Shown here one piece after another: positions 45,314-54,114 of a stretch of 64,000 nucleotides of DNA (position 1 is the stretch's first letter; each line of letters opens with the position of its first letter). The DNA is taken from NCBI RefSeq assembly GCF_023336755.1, contig NZ_JALZWP010000013.1, positions 17,343-81,342 of the forward strand. The letters run 5' to 3'. The notes under the pieces were generated by a model. It saw only the letters and a program-made list of their open reading frames with translations, made no database searches and was not told where the DNA came from. The position numbers were made by a program, and so were the translations under genes. Source of the stretch: Roseinatronobacter domitianus. Lineage in GTDB: Bacteria; Pseudomonadota; Alphaproteobacteria; Rhodobacterales; Rhodobacteraceae.

Positions 45314-47263
45314 TCAAACATCCAATTCCTCCACAAACCTAGCATTCTCGCTGATATACTGGAACCGTAATTCCGGCTTCTTGCCCATCAGCCGCTCGAC
45401 AAGGTCTGACGTCTCCCCCGGCAGGTCGTCATCCACCGACACGCGGATCAAACGCCTTGAAGCCGGGTCCATCGTGGTTTCCTTCAAATCCTTCGCGTCC
45501 ATCTCGCCCAACCCCTTGAAGCGCGACACGTCGATCTTGCCTTTGCCGCCCAGCCCTTCGGCGAATAAGCGCTCCTTCTCGGCCTCGTCCAAGGCATAGA
45601 CCCGCTTGGCCCCCTGGGTCAGCCGGAACAGGGGCGGGCAAGCCAGATACAGGTGGCCCGCGTCGATCATCGGGCGCATCTGGGTGTAGAAAAACGTCAT
45701 CAGCAGCGCCGCGATATGCGCGCCGTCCACATCCGCGTCGGTCATGATGATGATCTTGTCATAGCGCAAATCATCCAGCCGGAATTTCGGCCCAAGACCC
45801 ACGCCCATGGCTTGGCACAGATCGTTAATCTCTGCATTCGTGGTCAGCTTGTTGGATGCCGCGCCCAGCACGTTCAGGATTTTACCGCGCAAGGGCAGCA
45901 GGGCTTGGGTTTTGCGGTCGCGGCCCATCTTGGCAGAGCCGCCGGCCGAATCGCCCTCGACGATGAATAGTTCCGTGCCGATCTTGTTGGTGGCGGTGCA
46001 ATCGACCAGCTTGCCCGGCAGGCGCAGTTTTTTGGTCGCGGTCTTGCGCGAGGTTTCCTTTTCCTGACGGCGGCGCAGCCGTTCTTCTGCGCGCAGCACC
46101 AGAAAATCAAGGATCGCGCCCGCAGATTTGGGGTCGGCGGCCAGCCAATTGTCGAAATGGTCGCGCACCGCCCCTTCGACCATGCGCGCGGCTTCGGTCG
46201 TGGCCAGCCGGTCCTTGGTCTGGCCCACGAATTCGGGTTCACGGATGAAGCAGGACACCAGCGCACAGCCGCCCGCGGCCATGTCCTCGCGCGTGATCTG
46301 GGCGGCTTTCTTGTTATTGGCGAGTTCGCCGTAAGCGCGGATGCCCTTCAGGATCGCGGCCCAGAATCCGGCTTCATGCGTGCCGCCTTCGGGGGTTGGC
46401 ACGGTGTTACAGTAGGATTGCACGAACCCGTCGCGCGCGGGCGTCCAGTTGATGGCCCATTCGACGGAACCGGGCTGGTTGAACTTCTCCTGAAAGCTGA
46501 CCTTCCCGGCGAAGGGTTTGTCGGAATAGGTGACATTGCCGGTCAGTTGCTCGTTCAGGTAATCTGCCAGCCCGCCGGGAAAGTGGAATGTGGCCTCCAT
46601 GGGGGTGTCGCCATCGGGGATGGCCGATTTCCAACGGATCTCAACGCCAGAGAACAGGTAGGCCTTGGACCGCACCATGGTCAGCAACCGCGCGGGGCGG
46701 AATTTTAGCGCGCCGAAAATCTCTGCATCCGGGTGGAAGGTGAAGGTCGTGCCGCGCCGGTTCGGTGCCGGGCCGACCTTTGCCACCGGCCCTTGCGGGA
46801 TGCCGCGCGAGAATTCCTGCGCATAAAGCTCGCGGTTGCGGGCCACTTCCACGCGCAGCTTGTCCGACAGCGCATTGACGACAGACGCCCCCACGCCGTG
46901 CAGACCGCCCGATGTGGCATAGGCTTTGCCGCTGAATTTACCGCCTGCGTGAAGTGTGCAGAGGATCACCTCCAGCGCGGATTTGTCGGGGAATTTGGGG
47001 TGCGGGTCGATGGGGATTCCGCGGCCGTTGTCGCGGATGGTGATGGAGTAGTCAGCGTGGAGTTCGACCTCTATGCGGTTGGCGTGGCCGGCCACCGCCT
47101 CGTCCATCGAGTTGTCGAGCACCTCGGCCACCAGATGGTGCAGCGCGCGCTCATCCGTGCCGCCGATATACATGCCGGGGCGCTTGCGGACGGGTTCCAG
47201 CCCTTCCAGAACTTCGATGGAGGAGGCGTCATAACTGTCGGATTGCGGCAAAAGGTCGGACAT
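45314..47263 (-). CDS. parE: DNA topoisomerase IV subunit B
   Basis: A 649-residue type IIA topoisomerase ATPase subunit that decatenates daughter chromosomes. It has LEPVRKRPGMYIGG, the ATP-site EVLDNSMDEAVAG and SGGLHGVGASVVNAL segments, and the TOPRIM region with VEGDSAGGSAKMGRDRKTQALLPLRGKI-type sequence (EGDSAGG visible) and DADVDGAHI. Length and lack of a GyrB insert favour ParE over GyrB. ATG 47263 is chosen over a 68-residue upstream extension of poor protein character. Confidence 0.95.
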   Translation of the reverse strand: MSDLLPQSDSYDASSIEVLEGLEPVRKRPGMYIGGTDERALHHLVAEVLDNSMDEAVAGHANRIEVELHADYSITIRDNGRGIPIDPHPKFPDKSALEVILCTLHAGGKFSGKAYATSGGLHGVGASVVNALSDKLRVEVARNRELYAQEFSRGIPQGPVAKVGPAPNRRGTTFTFHPDAEIFGALKFRPARLLTMVRSKAYLFSGVEIRWKSAIPDGDTPMEATFHFPGGLADYLNEQLTGNVTYSDKPFAGKVSFQEKFNQPGSVEWAINWTPARDGFVQSYCNTVPTPEGGTHEAGFWAAILKGIRAYGELANNKKAAQITREDMAAGGCALVSCFIREPEFVGQTKDRLATTEAARMVEGAVRDHFDNWLAADPKSAGAILDFLVLRAEERLRRRQEKETSRKTATKKLRLPGKLVDCTATNKIGTELFIVEGDSAGGSAKMGRDRKTQALLPLRGKILNVLGAASNKLTTNAEINDLCQAMGVGLGPKFRLDDLRYDKIIIMTDADVDGAHIAALLMTFFYTQMRPMIDAGHLYLACPPLFRLTQGAKRVYALDEAEKERLFAEGLGGKGKIDVSRFKGLGEMDAKDLKETTMDPASRRLIRVSVDDDLPGETSDLVERLMGKKPELRFQYISENARFVEELDV

Positions 47264-47357
47264 GGGCGCGCTCGATTCCTGATTGGGGGAAGGACACCAC
47301 CAATAGATCACCGCGCGGGGCAGGGCGCAAGGGATTGAGGCTTGCGCCCCGCTTTGG

Positions 47358-48410
47358 TCAGAGTGTGAGCCAGAACTGGAAGAGCAGCCCGCTTGCAAAT
47401 GCTCCGCCCAGCGAGATCGCGATATACAGCGCAAACACCCGCAGCTTGACCAGCGCCCAGACCGCAATCGCGGCGGGCAAGGAGGTTACACCGCCCGCGA
47501 CCAGAAACGCCATGCCTGCGCCGCCCAACATGCCTTGGTCCATCAGCCCGCCGATCAGGGGCAGCGCCGCGTAACCGTTGAAATAGGCGGGCACGCCCAC
47601 CAGCGTGGCAATTCCGATGGGGGCAAGCCCCGCGCCGCCCAGTGTCTGCGTGACCATTTCGGCGGGGATATAGGCCAGCATCAGGCTTTCCAGCAGAAAG
47701 GCCAGCGACATCCATTTCAGCAAAAACAGAAACGTGCGCGTGCCCTCTGTACGGAACTTGGTCAGGCGCGCGGGCTCGTGCCAGAAGGCCCAGACCGGCG
47801 GCTTGGGGTTGCGCGCCTTGGCACCACCGCAGCCGCCATTGCCAATGCCCTCGCGCAGCGGGGCGGCTAATCCGCCCGCGCGCACGACCATGTGCACCAC
47901 GGTGCCGCCCAGCACGCCCATGCCCAAAGCGATCAGGGTTTTCGCAATGGCAAATTCCAACCCCAGCACGCCCGTCGTCAGCGCGAACATGGACGGGTCC
48001 ATTAGCGGAGAGGCCAGCCAGAACGCCATGACCGGCGCAAGCGGCACGCCCATGGCCAGAAACGCCGCGATCAGCGGGATCACCCCGCAGGAACAGAAGG
48101 GCGACAGCCCGCCCGCAAGCGCGCCCATGGCGATCATCATCGCAGGCGCGCCGGTAAATGCCTTGGCAATCAGGTTATCCGCGCCGGTCGCGCCCGCCCA
48201 TGCGGCAATCAGGATGGATGCGGCAAGGAAGGGTGCGACCGACAGAAGCGAGGCTGTGACCTTGTCGAAGGATGGTGCAAGCTGTGCAGGGTCCAGCAGG
48301 GCGATGGCCGACACGATCAGCGCACAAGCCAGCCAGACCCGTTCCTTGCGCCAGATATAGGCCCATGCGCTGGCCCAGAGCCGGGGGCGGGGCAGGGTTT
48401 GATCTGTCAT
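47358..48410 (-). CDS. ArsP/UPF0718-type permease
   Basis: A 350-residue membrane protein with about eight to ten helices and the family motif GLSPFCSCGVIPLIAAF (about residues 96-112) with its cysteine pair, repeated in reduced form in the second half (GVPAYFNGYAALPL). Relatives export organoarsenicals or other thiophilic compounds. ATG 48410 is chosen because a GGAG sequence lies eight bases upstream; the ATG two codons earlier is too close to it. It is downstream of an ArsR gene on the same strand. Confidence 0.88.
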   Translation of the reverse strand: MTDQTLPRPRLWASAWAYIWRKERVWLACALIVSAIALLDPAQLAPSFDKVTASLLSVAPFLAASILIAAWAGATGADNLIAKAFTGAPAMMIAMGALAGGLSPFCSCGVIPLIAAFLAMGVPLAPVMAFWLASPLMDPSMFALTTGVLGLEFAIAKTLIALGMGVLGGTVVHMVVRAGGLAAPLREGIGNGGCGGAKARNPKPPVWAFWHEPARLTKFRTEGTRTFLFLLKWMSLAFLLESLMLAYIPAEMVTQTLGGAGLAPIGIATLVGVPAYFNGYAALPLIGGLMDQGMLGGAGMAFLVAGGVTSLPAAIAVWALVKLRVFALYIAISLGGAFASGLLFQFWLTL

Positions 48411-48429
48411 GGCCATATCTCCAGAAAAG

Positions 48430-48440
48430 TAGTTATTTTT
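48430..48440. promoter_or_regulatory. Putative ArsR operator upstream of the permease
   Basis: TAGTTATTTTT, in an AT-rich pocket 20-30 bases upstream of the permease start. The same ten-base core TAGTTATTTT occurs inverted at 48784-48793 upstream of the ArsR gene. Confidence 0.45.
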
Positions 48441-48461
48441 GGCAAGCCTTGTCAGGCCCTG

Positions 48462-48776
48462 TCAGGCCGCATCGGTCACGGCGGGCAGGCCCGCGCAACA
48501 ATCATTCAGCAGAAAATCCAGCACATCGCGCAACTCGACGGTGCAGGCGCTTGTGCGAACCTCGCGCCCTTGCCGGGTTTGTGTCACCAACCCGGCATCC
48601 TTCAGGCTGCGCAGGTGGTGCGCGAGCGTTGAGAGCGGCATGTCCAGATGCGCCGCAATCTCGCCCACCAGAAGCCCATCGGGCGCGGCGCGCACCAGCA
48701 GACGAAACACGTTTAGCCGGGCGGTGTGGCCAAGGGCGGCAAGGGCGGTTGCGGCGGAATCGGGTGTGATGCTCAT
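48462..48776 (-). CDS. ArsR-family metalloregulator
   Basis: A 104-residue winged-helix repressor with the helix MPLSTLAHHLRSL (about residues 46-58). Cys78 and an adjacent pair Cys93-Cys94 near the C-terminus are candidate metalloid or metal ligands. Start ATG 48776; a longer in-frame extension crosses the probable operator and is rejected. It precedes the ArsP-type permease by 51 bases, the standard repressor-efflux order. Confidence 0.9.
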   Translation of the reverse strand: MSITPDSAATALAALGHTARLNVFRLLVRAAPDGLLVGEIAAHLDMPLSTLAHHLRSLKDAGLVTQTRQGREVRTSACTVELRDVLDFLLNDCCAGLPAVTDAA

Positions 48777-48783
48777 GGCAGTC

Positions 48784-48793
48784 AAAATAACTA
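48784..48793. promoter_or_regulatory. Putative ArsR operator upstream of its own gene
   Basis: AAAATAACTA (TAGTTATTTT on the minus strand), 8-17 bases upstream of the ArsR start. It is identical over ten bases to the site before the permease, which supports autoregulation plus control of the efflux gene. Confidence 0.45.
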
Positions 48794-48963
48794 AAAATCT
48801 GGTTATGTAAAGATATTTGGTAGGCGCCAGACCCGCCGCGCCCAATCGCGCAAGAAATGCAAAGAAACTCCCGGCTTTTGCGCAAGTTTCCGGCCATTTT
48901 GGCATTGACCCGCCCTGCATGGGCGCTTACTTTCCGCCTACGTTAAAGCAACGGATGGCGGCA

Positions 48964-49014
48964 ATGCGCTCAGCACTTGTAATTGTAGTAGGAAACACGC
49001 GCATGGGCCGGTAA
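48964..49014 (+). CDS. ilvBN leader peptide
   Basis: A 16-codon reading frame, MRSALVIVVGNTRMGR, whose codons 5-9 are Leu-Val-Ile-Val-Val (48976-48990): exactly the branched-chain amino acids made by the downstream ilvBN products. A start nine bases upstream (ATG 48955) would add three residues. Stop TAA 49012-49014. It is followed by a hairpin and an intrinsic terminator before ilvB, the arrangement of a ribosome-stalling attenuator. Confidence 0.82.
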   Translation: MRSALVIVVGNTRMGR

Positions 49015-49065
49015 CGGACTTCCCAAACGGAACCCATGCGCCCCCGAAAGATCGGGGGCTTTTTT
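48999..49065 (+). promoter_or_regulatory. Transcription attenuator of ilvBN
   Basis: Hairpin A: GCGCATGGG (48999-49007) pairs with CCCATGCGC (49033-49041), extended by CCG/CGG. Terminator: GCCCCCGA (49040-49047) pairs with TCGGGGGC (49052-49059), followed by six T. The two share bases 49040-49041, so they compete at the stem base. Ribosome movement through the leader would cover the left arm of hairpin A and favour termination; stalling at the Val/Ile codons would free it. Confidence 0.8.
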
Positions 49066-49119
49066 ATTGCCGCAACCCGCGCTAAAGCGCTTTTGACATG
49101 ACGGTGGATGGAGCAAGCG

Positions 49120-50874
49120 ATGACACGTCAGATGACCGGAGCCAAGATGGTGATAGAAGCCCTGAAAGATCAGGGTGTGGACGTTGTATTCGGCTACCCC
49201 GGTGGCGCAGTCCTTCCCATCTATGATGAGATGTTCCAGCAAAACGACATCAAGCATATTCTGGTGCGCCATGAGCAAGGCGCGATCCATGCCGCCGAAG
49301 GGTATGCCCGCTCGACCGGCAAGCCCGGCGTTGTGCTTGTGACCTCTGGCCCCGGTGCGACCAACACCGTGACCGGCATTGTCGATGCGCTGATGGATTC
49401 GATCCCGATTGTCGTCCTGACGGGGCAGGTGCCGACCTTCATGATCGGGTCGGATGCGTTCCAAGAAGGTGACACGGTGGGCATCACCCGCCCCTGCACA
49501 AAGATGAACTGGTTGGTCAAGGAAACCGACAAGCTGGCGGGCACCATCCATGAGGCGTTCCATGTCGCGACCTCTGGTCGCCCCGGCCCGGTCTTGGTCG
49601 ATATCCCGAAGGATGTGCAATTCGCCACCGGCACCTATACCGAAAAGGCCGCCGCCCGCACCGCGCATTACGCCCCGCGCACCAAGGGCGACCCGGAAAT
49701 GATCGCCCGCATGGTCGAGCTTATTGAAACCGCAGAGCGCCCGGTGTTCTACACCGGCGGCGGGGTTATCAATTCGGGCGACCGCGCCACCGAATTGCTG
49801 CGCGACTGGGCCGAGGCAACTGGCTTTCCGGTCACATCCACGTTGATGGGCTTGGGCTGCTACCCGGCCAGCGGCAAATCTTGGCTGGGCATGCTGGGCA
49901 TGCACGGCACCTATCAGGCCAACTGGGCGATGCATGATTGCGACCTGATGCTGAATATCGGCGCGCGCTTCGATGACCGGATCACGGGCCGCATCAACGC
50001 GTTCAGCCCGGACTCGACCAAGGTTCATATCGACATCGACCCGTCATCGCTGAACAAGGTGATCCATACGCAGGTGCCGATTGTCGGTGATATTGCCGAA
50101 GTGCTGGAAGAGGCGTTAGCCTTGTGGAAATCGCGCGGCAGCCGCGTGAACCGCGAGGCGCTGGCCAAATGGTGGAAGCAGATCGACGAATGGCGCGCGG
50201 TGGATTGTCTGGCTTACAAGCCCGGCGTGCATGCCATCCGCCCGCAACACGCCATTGCCCGGCTGGAAGCCCTGACCAAAGAGATGGACCGTTACATCAC
50301 CACCGAAGTGGGCCAACACCAAATGTGGGCGGCGCAATATCTGGGCTTTGAAGGCCCGAACCGTTGGATGACCTCTGGCGGGCTGGGCACCATGGGTTAC
50401 GGTGTGCCCGCGTCCATCGGTGTGCAAATCGCCCACCCCGATGCGTTGGTCATCAATGTCGCGGGCGAGGCATCGTGGTTGATGAACATGCAGGAAATGG
50501 GCACGGCGGTGCAATACCGCGCGCCGGTCAAGCAGTTCATCCTGAACAATGAACGCTTGGGCATGGTGCGCCAGTGGCAGGAATTGCTGCATGGCGAGCG
50601 CTATTCCAGTTCCTGGTCCGAAGCCCTGCCCGATTTCGTCAAGCTGGCCGATGCATTTGGCTGCAAGGGCATTCGCTGCGACAACGAGGCTGACTTGGAT
50701 GATGCGATCCGCGAGATGCTCGCCTATGACGGCCCGGTGATCTTTGACTGCATCGTGGAAAAGCACGAAAACTGCTTCCCCATGATCCCGTCGGGCAATG
50801 CGCATAACCAGATGCTGCTGGGCGATGCGGACACCCAAGGCGTTATCGGCGCCAAGGGTGCGGTTTTGGTGTAA
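49120..50874 (+). CDS. ilvB: Acetolactate synthase large (catalytic) subunit
   Basis: A 584-residue ThDP enzyme, the first common step of valine/leucine and isoleucine synthesis. It has the N-terminal GYPGGAVLPIYD loop with the catalytic glutamate in RHEQGAIHAAEGYAR, the FAD-binding middle domain and the C-terminal ThDP motif region (VINVAGEASWLMN then ILNNERLGMVRQWQ). In the ThDP motif the usual GDGS is here GEAS, a change also seen in some alphaproteobacterial enzymes. ATG 49120 is six bases after GGAG; an ATG four codons earlier is less likely. Confidence 0.95.
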   Translation: MTRQMTGAKMVIEALKDQGVDVVFGYPGGAVLPIYDEMFQQNDIKHILVRHEQGAIHAAEGYARSTGKPGVVLVTSGPGATNTVTGIVDALMDSIPIVVLTGQVPTFMIGSDAFQEGDTVGITRPCTKMNWLVKETDKLAGTIHEAFHVATSGRPGPVLVDIPKDVQFATGTYTEKAAARTAHYAPRTKGDPEMIARMVELIETAERPVFYTGGGVINSGDRATELLRDWAEATGFPVTSTLMGLGCYPASGKSWLGMLGMHGTYQANWAMHDCDLMLNIGARFDDRITGRINAFSPDSTKVHIDIDPSSLNKVIHTQVPIVGDIAEVLEEALALWKSRGSRVNREALAKWWKQIDEWRAVDCLAYKPGVHAIRPQHAIARLEALTKEMDRYITTEVGQHQMWAAQYLGFEGPNRWMTSGGLGTMGYGVPASIGVQIAHPDALVINVAGEASWLMNMQEMGTAVQYRAPVKQFILNNERLGMVRQWQELLHGERYSSSWSEALPDFVKLADAFGCKGIRCDNEADLDDAIREMLAYDGPVIFDCIVEKHENCFPMIPSGNAHNQMLLGDADTQGVIGAKGAVLV

Positions 50875-50883
50875 GGAAAAGCA

Positions 50884-51444
50884 ATGTCCCCCCTCAATAT
50901 CCAGAAAGGCGCGTCGAAGCATAGCGCCTATGACCTGCGCGACCCGAATGCAGAGGTGATCGAAACGCATACGCTTGCCGTGATCGTTGACAACGAATCC
51001 GGTGTGCTGGCGCGGGTGATTGGCCTGTTCTCAGCGCGTGGTTACAACATCGACAGCCTGACCGTGGCCGAGGTGGACCATCTGGGCCATCTGTCGCGCA
51101 TTACGGTTGTCACCAGCGGCACGCCGCAGGTGATTGTCCAGATCAAGGCGCAGTTGGAACGCATGGTGGTGGTTCACCGCGTGCATGACCTGACCATGGA
51201 AGGGCCGAATGTGCAGCGCGAGCTGGCGCTGTTCAAGGTCAAAGGCAGCGGCGAGCACCGGATCGAAGCGCTGCGACTGGCCGAGATTTTCCGTGCCAAT
51301 GTGGTGGATTCGACGCTGGAATCCTTCGTGTTCGAAATGACTGGCCCGCCGCAAAAGGTCGATGCCTTTGCCGAATTGATGCAGCCCTTGGGGCTGATCG
51401 AGGTGGCGCGCACCGGTGTCGCGGCCATATCGCGCGGCGTCTGA
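50884..51444 (+). CDS. ilvN: Acetolactate synthase small (regulatory) subunit
   Basis: A 186-residue regulatory subunit with an N-terminal ACT domain (about residues 24-95; THTLAVIVDNESGVLARVIGLFSARGYNID) that binds valine, and a C-terminal ACT-like domain (about 100-180). It starts nine bases after ilvB with an AAGGAAAAG ribosome-binding site. Together with ilvB and the leader attenuator it forms a complete regulated unit. Confidence 0.96.
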   Translation: MSPLNIQKGASKHSAYDLRDPNAEVIETHTLAVIVDNESGVLARVIGLFSARGYNIDSLTVAEVDHLGHLSRITVVTSGTPQVIVQIKAQLERMVVVHRVHDLTMEGPNVQRELALFKVKGSGEHRIEALRLAEIFRANVVDSTLESFVFEMTGPPQKVDAFAELMQPLGLIEVARTGVAAISRGV

Positions 51445-51460
51445 AGGTCTTACCCACGCA

Positions 51461-51487
51461 AAAGGCCGCCCCGATCCGGGGCGGCCT
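51461..51487 (-). terminator. Hairpin terminator between ilvN and the FKBP gene
   Basis: AGGCCGCCCC (51463-51472) pairs perfectly with GGGGCGGCCT (51478-51487). On the minus strand it is followed by TTTT, so it best terminates the FKBP gene transcript. It may also help stop the ilvBN transcript. Confidence 0.75.
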
Positions 51488-51505
51488 GTGTGACGTGGTA
51501 GCGGT

Positions 51506-51934
51506 TTACGCGACCGAGACCAGTTCGACCGCAAAGGTCAGGTCTTTGCCCGCCAGAGGGTGATTAGCGTCCAGCGTGACGGTGGTTTCGGTCACTTCGG
51601 CAACCTGCACCGGAACCTGCCGACCGTCCGGCGTTTGCATGTTCAGCATCGTGCCGGGATCAAGCGGAATATCCGCCGGGATCTGGTCACGCGGCACGTC
51701 TTGCTTGGCGTCCGCCTGATATTCGCCATAGGCTTCGGTGGCCGGGATCGTAACGGTTTTCTGCTCGCCCGCGGTCATACCGTCGATCGCGCGGTCAAGA
51801 CCGGGGATGATCTGGCCAGACCCAACGGTAAATTCCAGCGGGTCGCGCCCTTCGGAACTGTCAAAGACAGACCCGTCTTCCAGAGTGCCGGTGTAATGAA
51901 TACGAACTGTGTTGCCCGCTGTCGCGTGCGTCAT
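51506..51934 (-). CDS. FKBP-type peptidyl-prolyl isomerase (SlyD/FkpB-like)
   Basis: A 142-residue FKBP with IHYTGTLEDGSVFDSSEGRD (start about residue 12), the active-site segment GSGQIIPGLDRAIDGM (about 38-53) and an inserted-flap region (about 70-120) as in SlyD. There is no histidine-rich metal tail. It acts as a folding chaperone and prolyl isomerase in the cytosol. The start follows GGAAGGATAT. Monocistronic. Confidence 0.94.
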   Translation of the reverse strand: MTHATAGNTVRIHYTGTLEDGSVFDSSEGRDPLEFTVGSGQIIPGLDRAIDGMTAGEQKTVTIPATEAYGEYQADAKQDVPRDQIPADIPLDPGTMLNMQTPDGRQVPVQVAEVTETTVTLDANHPLAGKDLTFAVELVSVA

Positions 51935-52103
51935 GGGATATCCTTCCGAATGGGGGGAGTGGGTTGGGCGAGGCGCGCAATCTCGCGCGGTAACTCTGGC
52001 CCCAAGGTTGCCCGGTGTGGTCTAGAATGTAAACCCCGCGGCTTTGGGCGCTTGACCGCTTGGCCCGCCCACGCCATACCCCCGCCGCGACAAGGGGTGC
52101 AAG

Positions 52104-52802
52104 ATGACAGACCAGACACGCAATTTCTACGGGCGGATTAAGGGCAAAACCCTGAAATCGGCGCAAAAGCGGCATCTGGAGCAGGATTTGCCCGCGCTGG
52201 AATTGCGCGGCGTCAGCCGTGAGGAGAACCCGTCCCGCGAGCAGATTGACCCGCAAACGATATTTGGCGACGCGCGGCCGCTCTGGCTGGAAGTTGGCTT
52301 TGGCGGCGGCGAGCATCTGGTGCATCAGGCCGGGCGCAACCCAGAGGTCGGGATCATTGGTTGTGAGCCATATCTGAACGGCGTGGCCATGGCGTTGGGT
52401 AAAATCCGCGCGGCGGGTGTGTCTAACCTGCGCGTGTATCCGTGGGATGTGCGCGACCTGTTCGATGTGCTGCCCGAAGCCTGTCTGGACCGTGCCTTTT
52501 TGTTATATCCTGACCCGTGGCCCAAGGCGCGCCACCATCGCCGCCGTTTCGTGACACCAGAGCACCTGTTGCCATTGGCGCGCGCCATGCGGCCCGGCGC
52601 GGTGTTTCGCGTGGCCACCGATATTCCCGACTATGTGCGCCAGACTATGGAAGAAGTGCCGCAAGCCGGGTTCGACTGCCTGACGCCGGACCCAGAGGCA
52701 TGGCGTATTCCGTGGGAAGATTGGCTGTCCACCCGCTATGAGCAAAAGGCTTTGCGCGAGGGGCGCAGACCGCATTACCTGACCTTCCGGCGGCAGGGCT
52801 AG
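52104..52802 (+). CDS. trmB: tRNA (guanine-N7)-methyltransferase
   Basis: A 232-residue SAM-dependent methyltransferase making m7G46 in tRNA. It has the [13 protein letters not shown] loop (about residues 63-72), GCEPYLNGV, and the signature [16 protein letters not shown] (about 134-149), followed by the TRYEQKA C-terminal motif. ATG 52104 follows AAGGGGTGCAAG. Its stop overlaps the convergent hydrolase gene by four bases. Confidence 0.95.
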   Translation: MTDQTRNFYGRIKGKTLKSAQKRHLEQDLPALELRGVSREENPSREQIDPQTIFGDARPLWLEVGFGGGEHLVHQAGRNPEVGIIGCEPYLNGVAMALGKIRAAGVSNLRVYPWDVRDLFDVLPEACLDRAFLLYPDPWPKARHHRRRFVTPEHLLPLARAMRPGAVFRVATDIPDYVRQTMEEVPQAGFDCLTPDPEAWRIPWEDWLSTRYEQKALREGRRPHYLTFRRQG

Positions 52803-53521
52803 GGGTTCGCCAGCTTGCGCAATGCGCTGACAAAGGTGATCCCGTGGTCGAATTGCCCGTAGCGCAAAAATTCCAGCACTTCGGCCATCACGACCGGGTT
52901 TGACATTATGAACGTATGGCTGGTCGCCAAGACGATATGGTCGGTCATCCCGGCAAGCTTGGTGCTTTCCACAGACACTTTGCCGTCATCCTTGCCGTCA
53001 ATAAACGCCGAGGTGATCGGGTTCAGGGAGACATCGCCCGCAATGACGCCCAATTCGTAATCGGGAAATTCCGGCAATTGGTTGGGCGTTGCGTCTATCG
53101 CGGTGCCCAGTTCCAGCCCGGCGGGTCCGTTGAGCCATTCGAACGCTTCTATGTCAGCGAACGCATCGACCAGTTCTGACCCATGATTGGGCGGGGCCAA
53201 CATGACCAGGCGCCCCATCTGGGCAGGTCGGTGTCGTGCCAGCCAGCCGCGTGCCAGAATCCCCCCCATGGAATGGGTGACGAAATTTACGCGCGCATCG
53301 CCGCATTCCGCGACGCTGGTGCCGACATGGTCCAGCAATTCTTCGATTGGTTTCGCGGTCGAGGGGTAGCCGTGGTTCACGACCTTGAACCCGTGCAACT
53401 GCAAGGTTTCCGCCAACACCAGCATGGAGTTTTCAGTCCGAGCCAGCCCGTGCAGCAGCACCACGCAATCGGCCATGGCGGCCCCCGGTAGCAGGAATAA
53501 TGACAGGATGATCGCTTTCAT
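52799..53521 (-). CDS. Secreted alpha/beta-hydrolase (lipase-like)
   Basis: A 240-residue protein with a signal peptide ([17 protein letters not shown]), the oxyanion-hole motif VVLLHGLAR (about residues 20-28) and the nucleophile elbow THSMGG (about 82-87). It resembles PGAP1/triacylglycerol lipase-type esterases. A catalytic His probably lies in the ATSHTFIM segment near residue 205. Exported to the periplasm. Substrate unknown. Divergent from the Nudix gene at 53569. Confidence 0.85.
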   Translation of the reverse strand: MKAIILSLFLLPGAAMADCVVLLHGLARTENSMLVLAETLQLHGFKVVNHGYPSTAKPIEELLDHVGTSVAECGDARVNFVTHSMGGILARGWLARHRPAQMGRLVMLAPPNHGSELVDAFADIEAFEWLNGPAGLELGTAIDATPNQLPEFPDYELGVIAGDVSLNPITSAFIDGKDDGKVSVESTKLAGMTDHIVLATSHTFIMSNPVVMAEVLEFLRYGQFDHGITFVSALRKLANP

Positions 53522-53568
53522 CTTGCACATATAGTAGGGCAGGGGACCGCTTGCCAGACGGAGCCGCC

Positions 53569-54018
53569 ATGCCACCCCCTCGCCTTGCCGTGCGTGCGTT
53601 GATCTTGCATCAGGGCCGCTTGCTTATTGTGAACGCGTGGCCCGACGGCAAAAGCGATCTGTGGTGCGCGCCCGGTGGCGGGGCAGAGCGCGGGGCATCT
53701 TTGCCCGATAACCTGAAACGCGAAATCCACGAGGAATGCGGGTTGGAGATTGCTGTGGGCGCACCTTGTCTGGTGAATGAATTTCACGACCCGAACAGCA
53801 GTTTTCATCAGGTCGACATCTATTTCCACGCGACGATCACGGGCGGTCAGCTTGACCCTGCGTGGCGTGATCCCGAAGGCGTGGTGACAACCCGCCGTTT
53901 CGTGACCGAGGATGAGCTACGGACCCTGCGCTTCAAGCCAGACAGCCTGCCCGAACTGGCCTTTGGTGAGGGTGTTCATTCTGCGTTCTATGACTCGCTG
54001 GAGCCGATTGTCCTTTAG
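53569..54018 (+). CDS. Nudix hydrolase
   Basis: A 149-residue Nudix protein. The Nudix box begins [16 protein letters not shown] and continues [13 protein letters not shown] (about residues 36-62). The second glutamate and arginine of the box (REIHEECG) are present. The start at 53569 follows GGAGCCGCC; a TTG six codons upstream is less likely. Substrate unknown. It sits between the divergent lipase and topA. Confidence 0.88.
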   Translation: MPPPRLAVRALILHQGRLLIVNAWPDGKSDLWCAPGGGAERGASLPDNLKREIHEECGLEIAVGAPCLVNEFHDPNSSFHQVDIYFHATITGGQLDPAWRDPEGVVTTRRFVTEDELRTLRFKPDSLPELAFGEGVHSAFYDSLEPIVL

Positions 54019-54114
54019 CCGGTGCAAAGCAGGGTGCATTGACATTCCCCCTGCCTGTCTCACATGTAAACCGGCATCACTGGGGCACACCCGCAAGATA
54101 GATTTGAGGAATTC

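Noticed and set aside
49120..50874. GEAS in place of GDGS in the ilvB ThDP motif as a sign of inactivity
   Set aside because: All other catalytic and cofactor regions are intact and the operon has a full regulatory leader and regulatory subunit. The change appears to be tolerated lineage variation.
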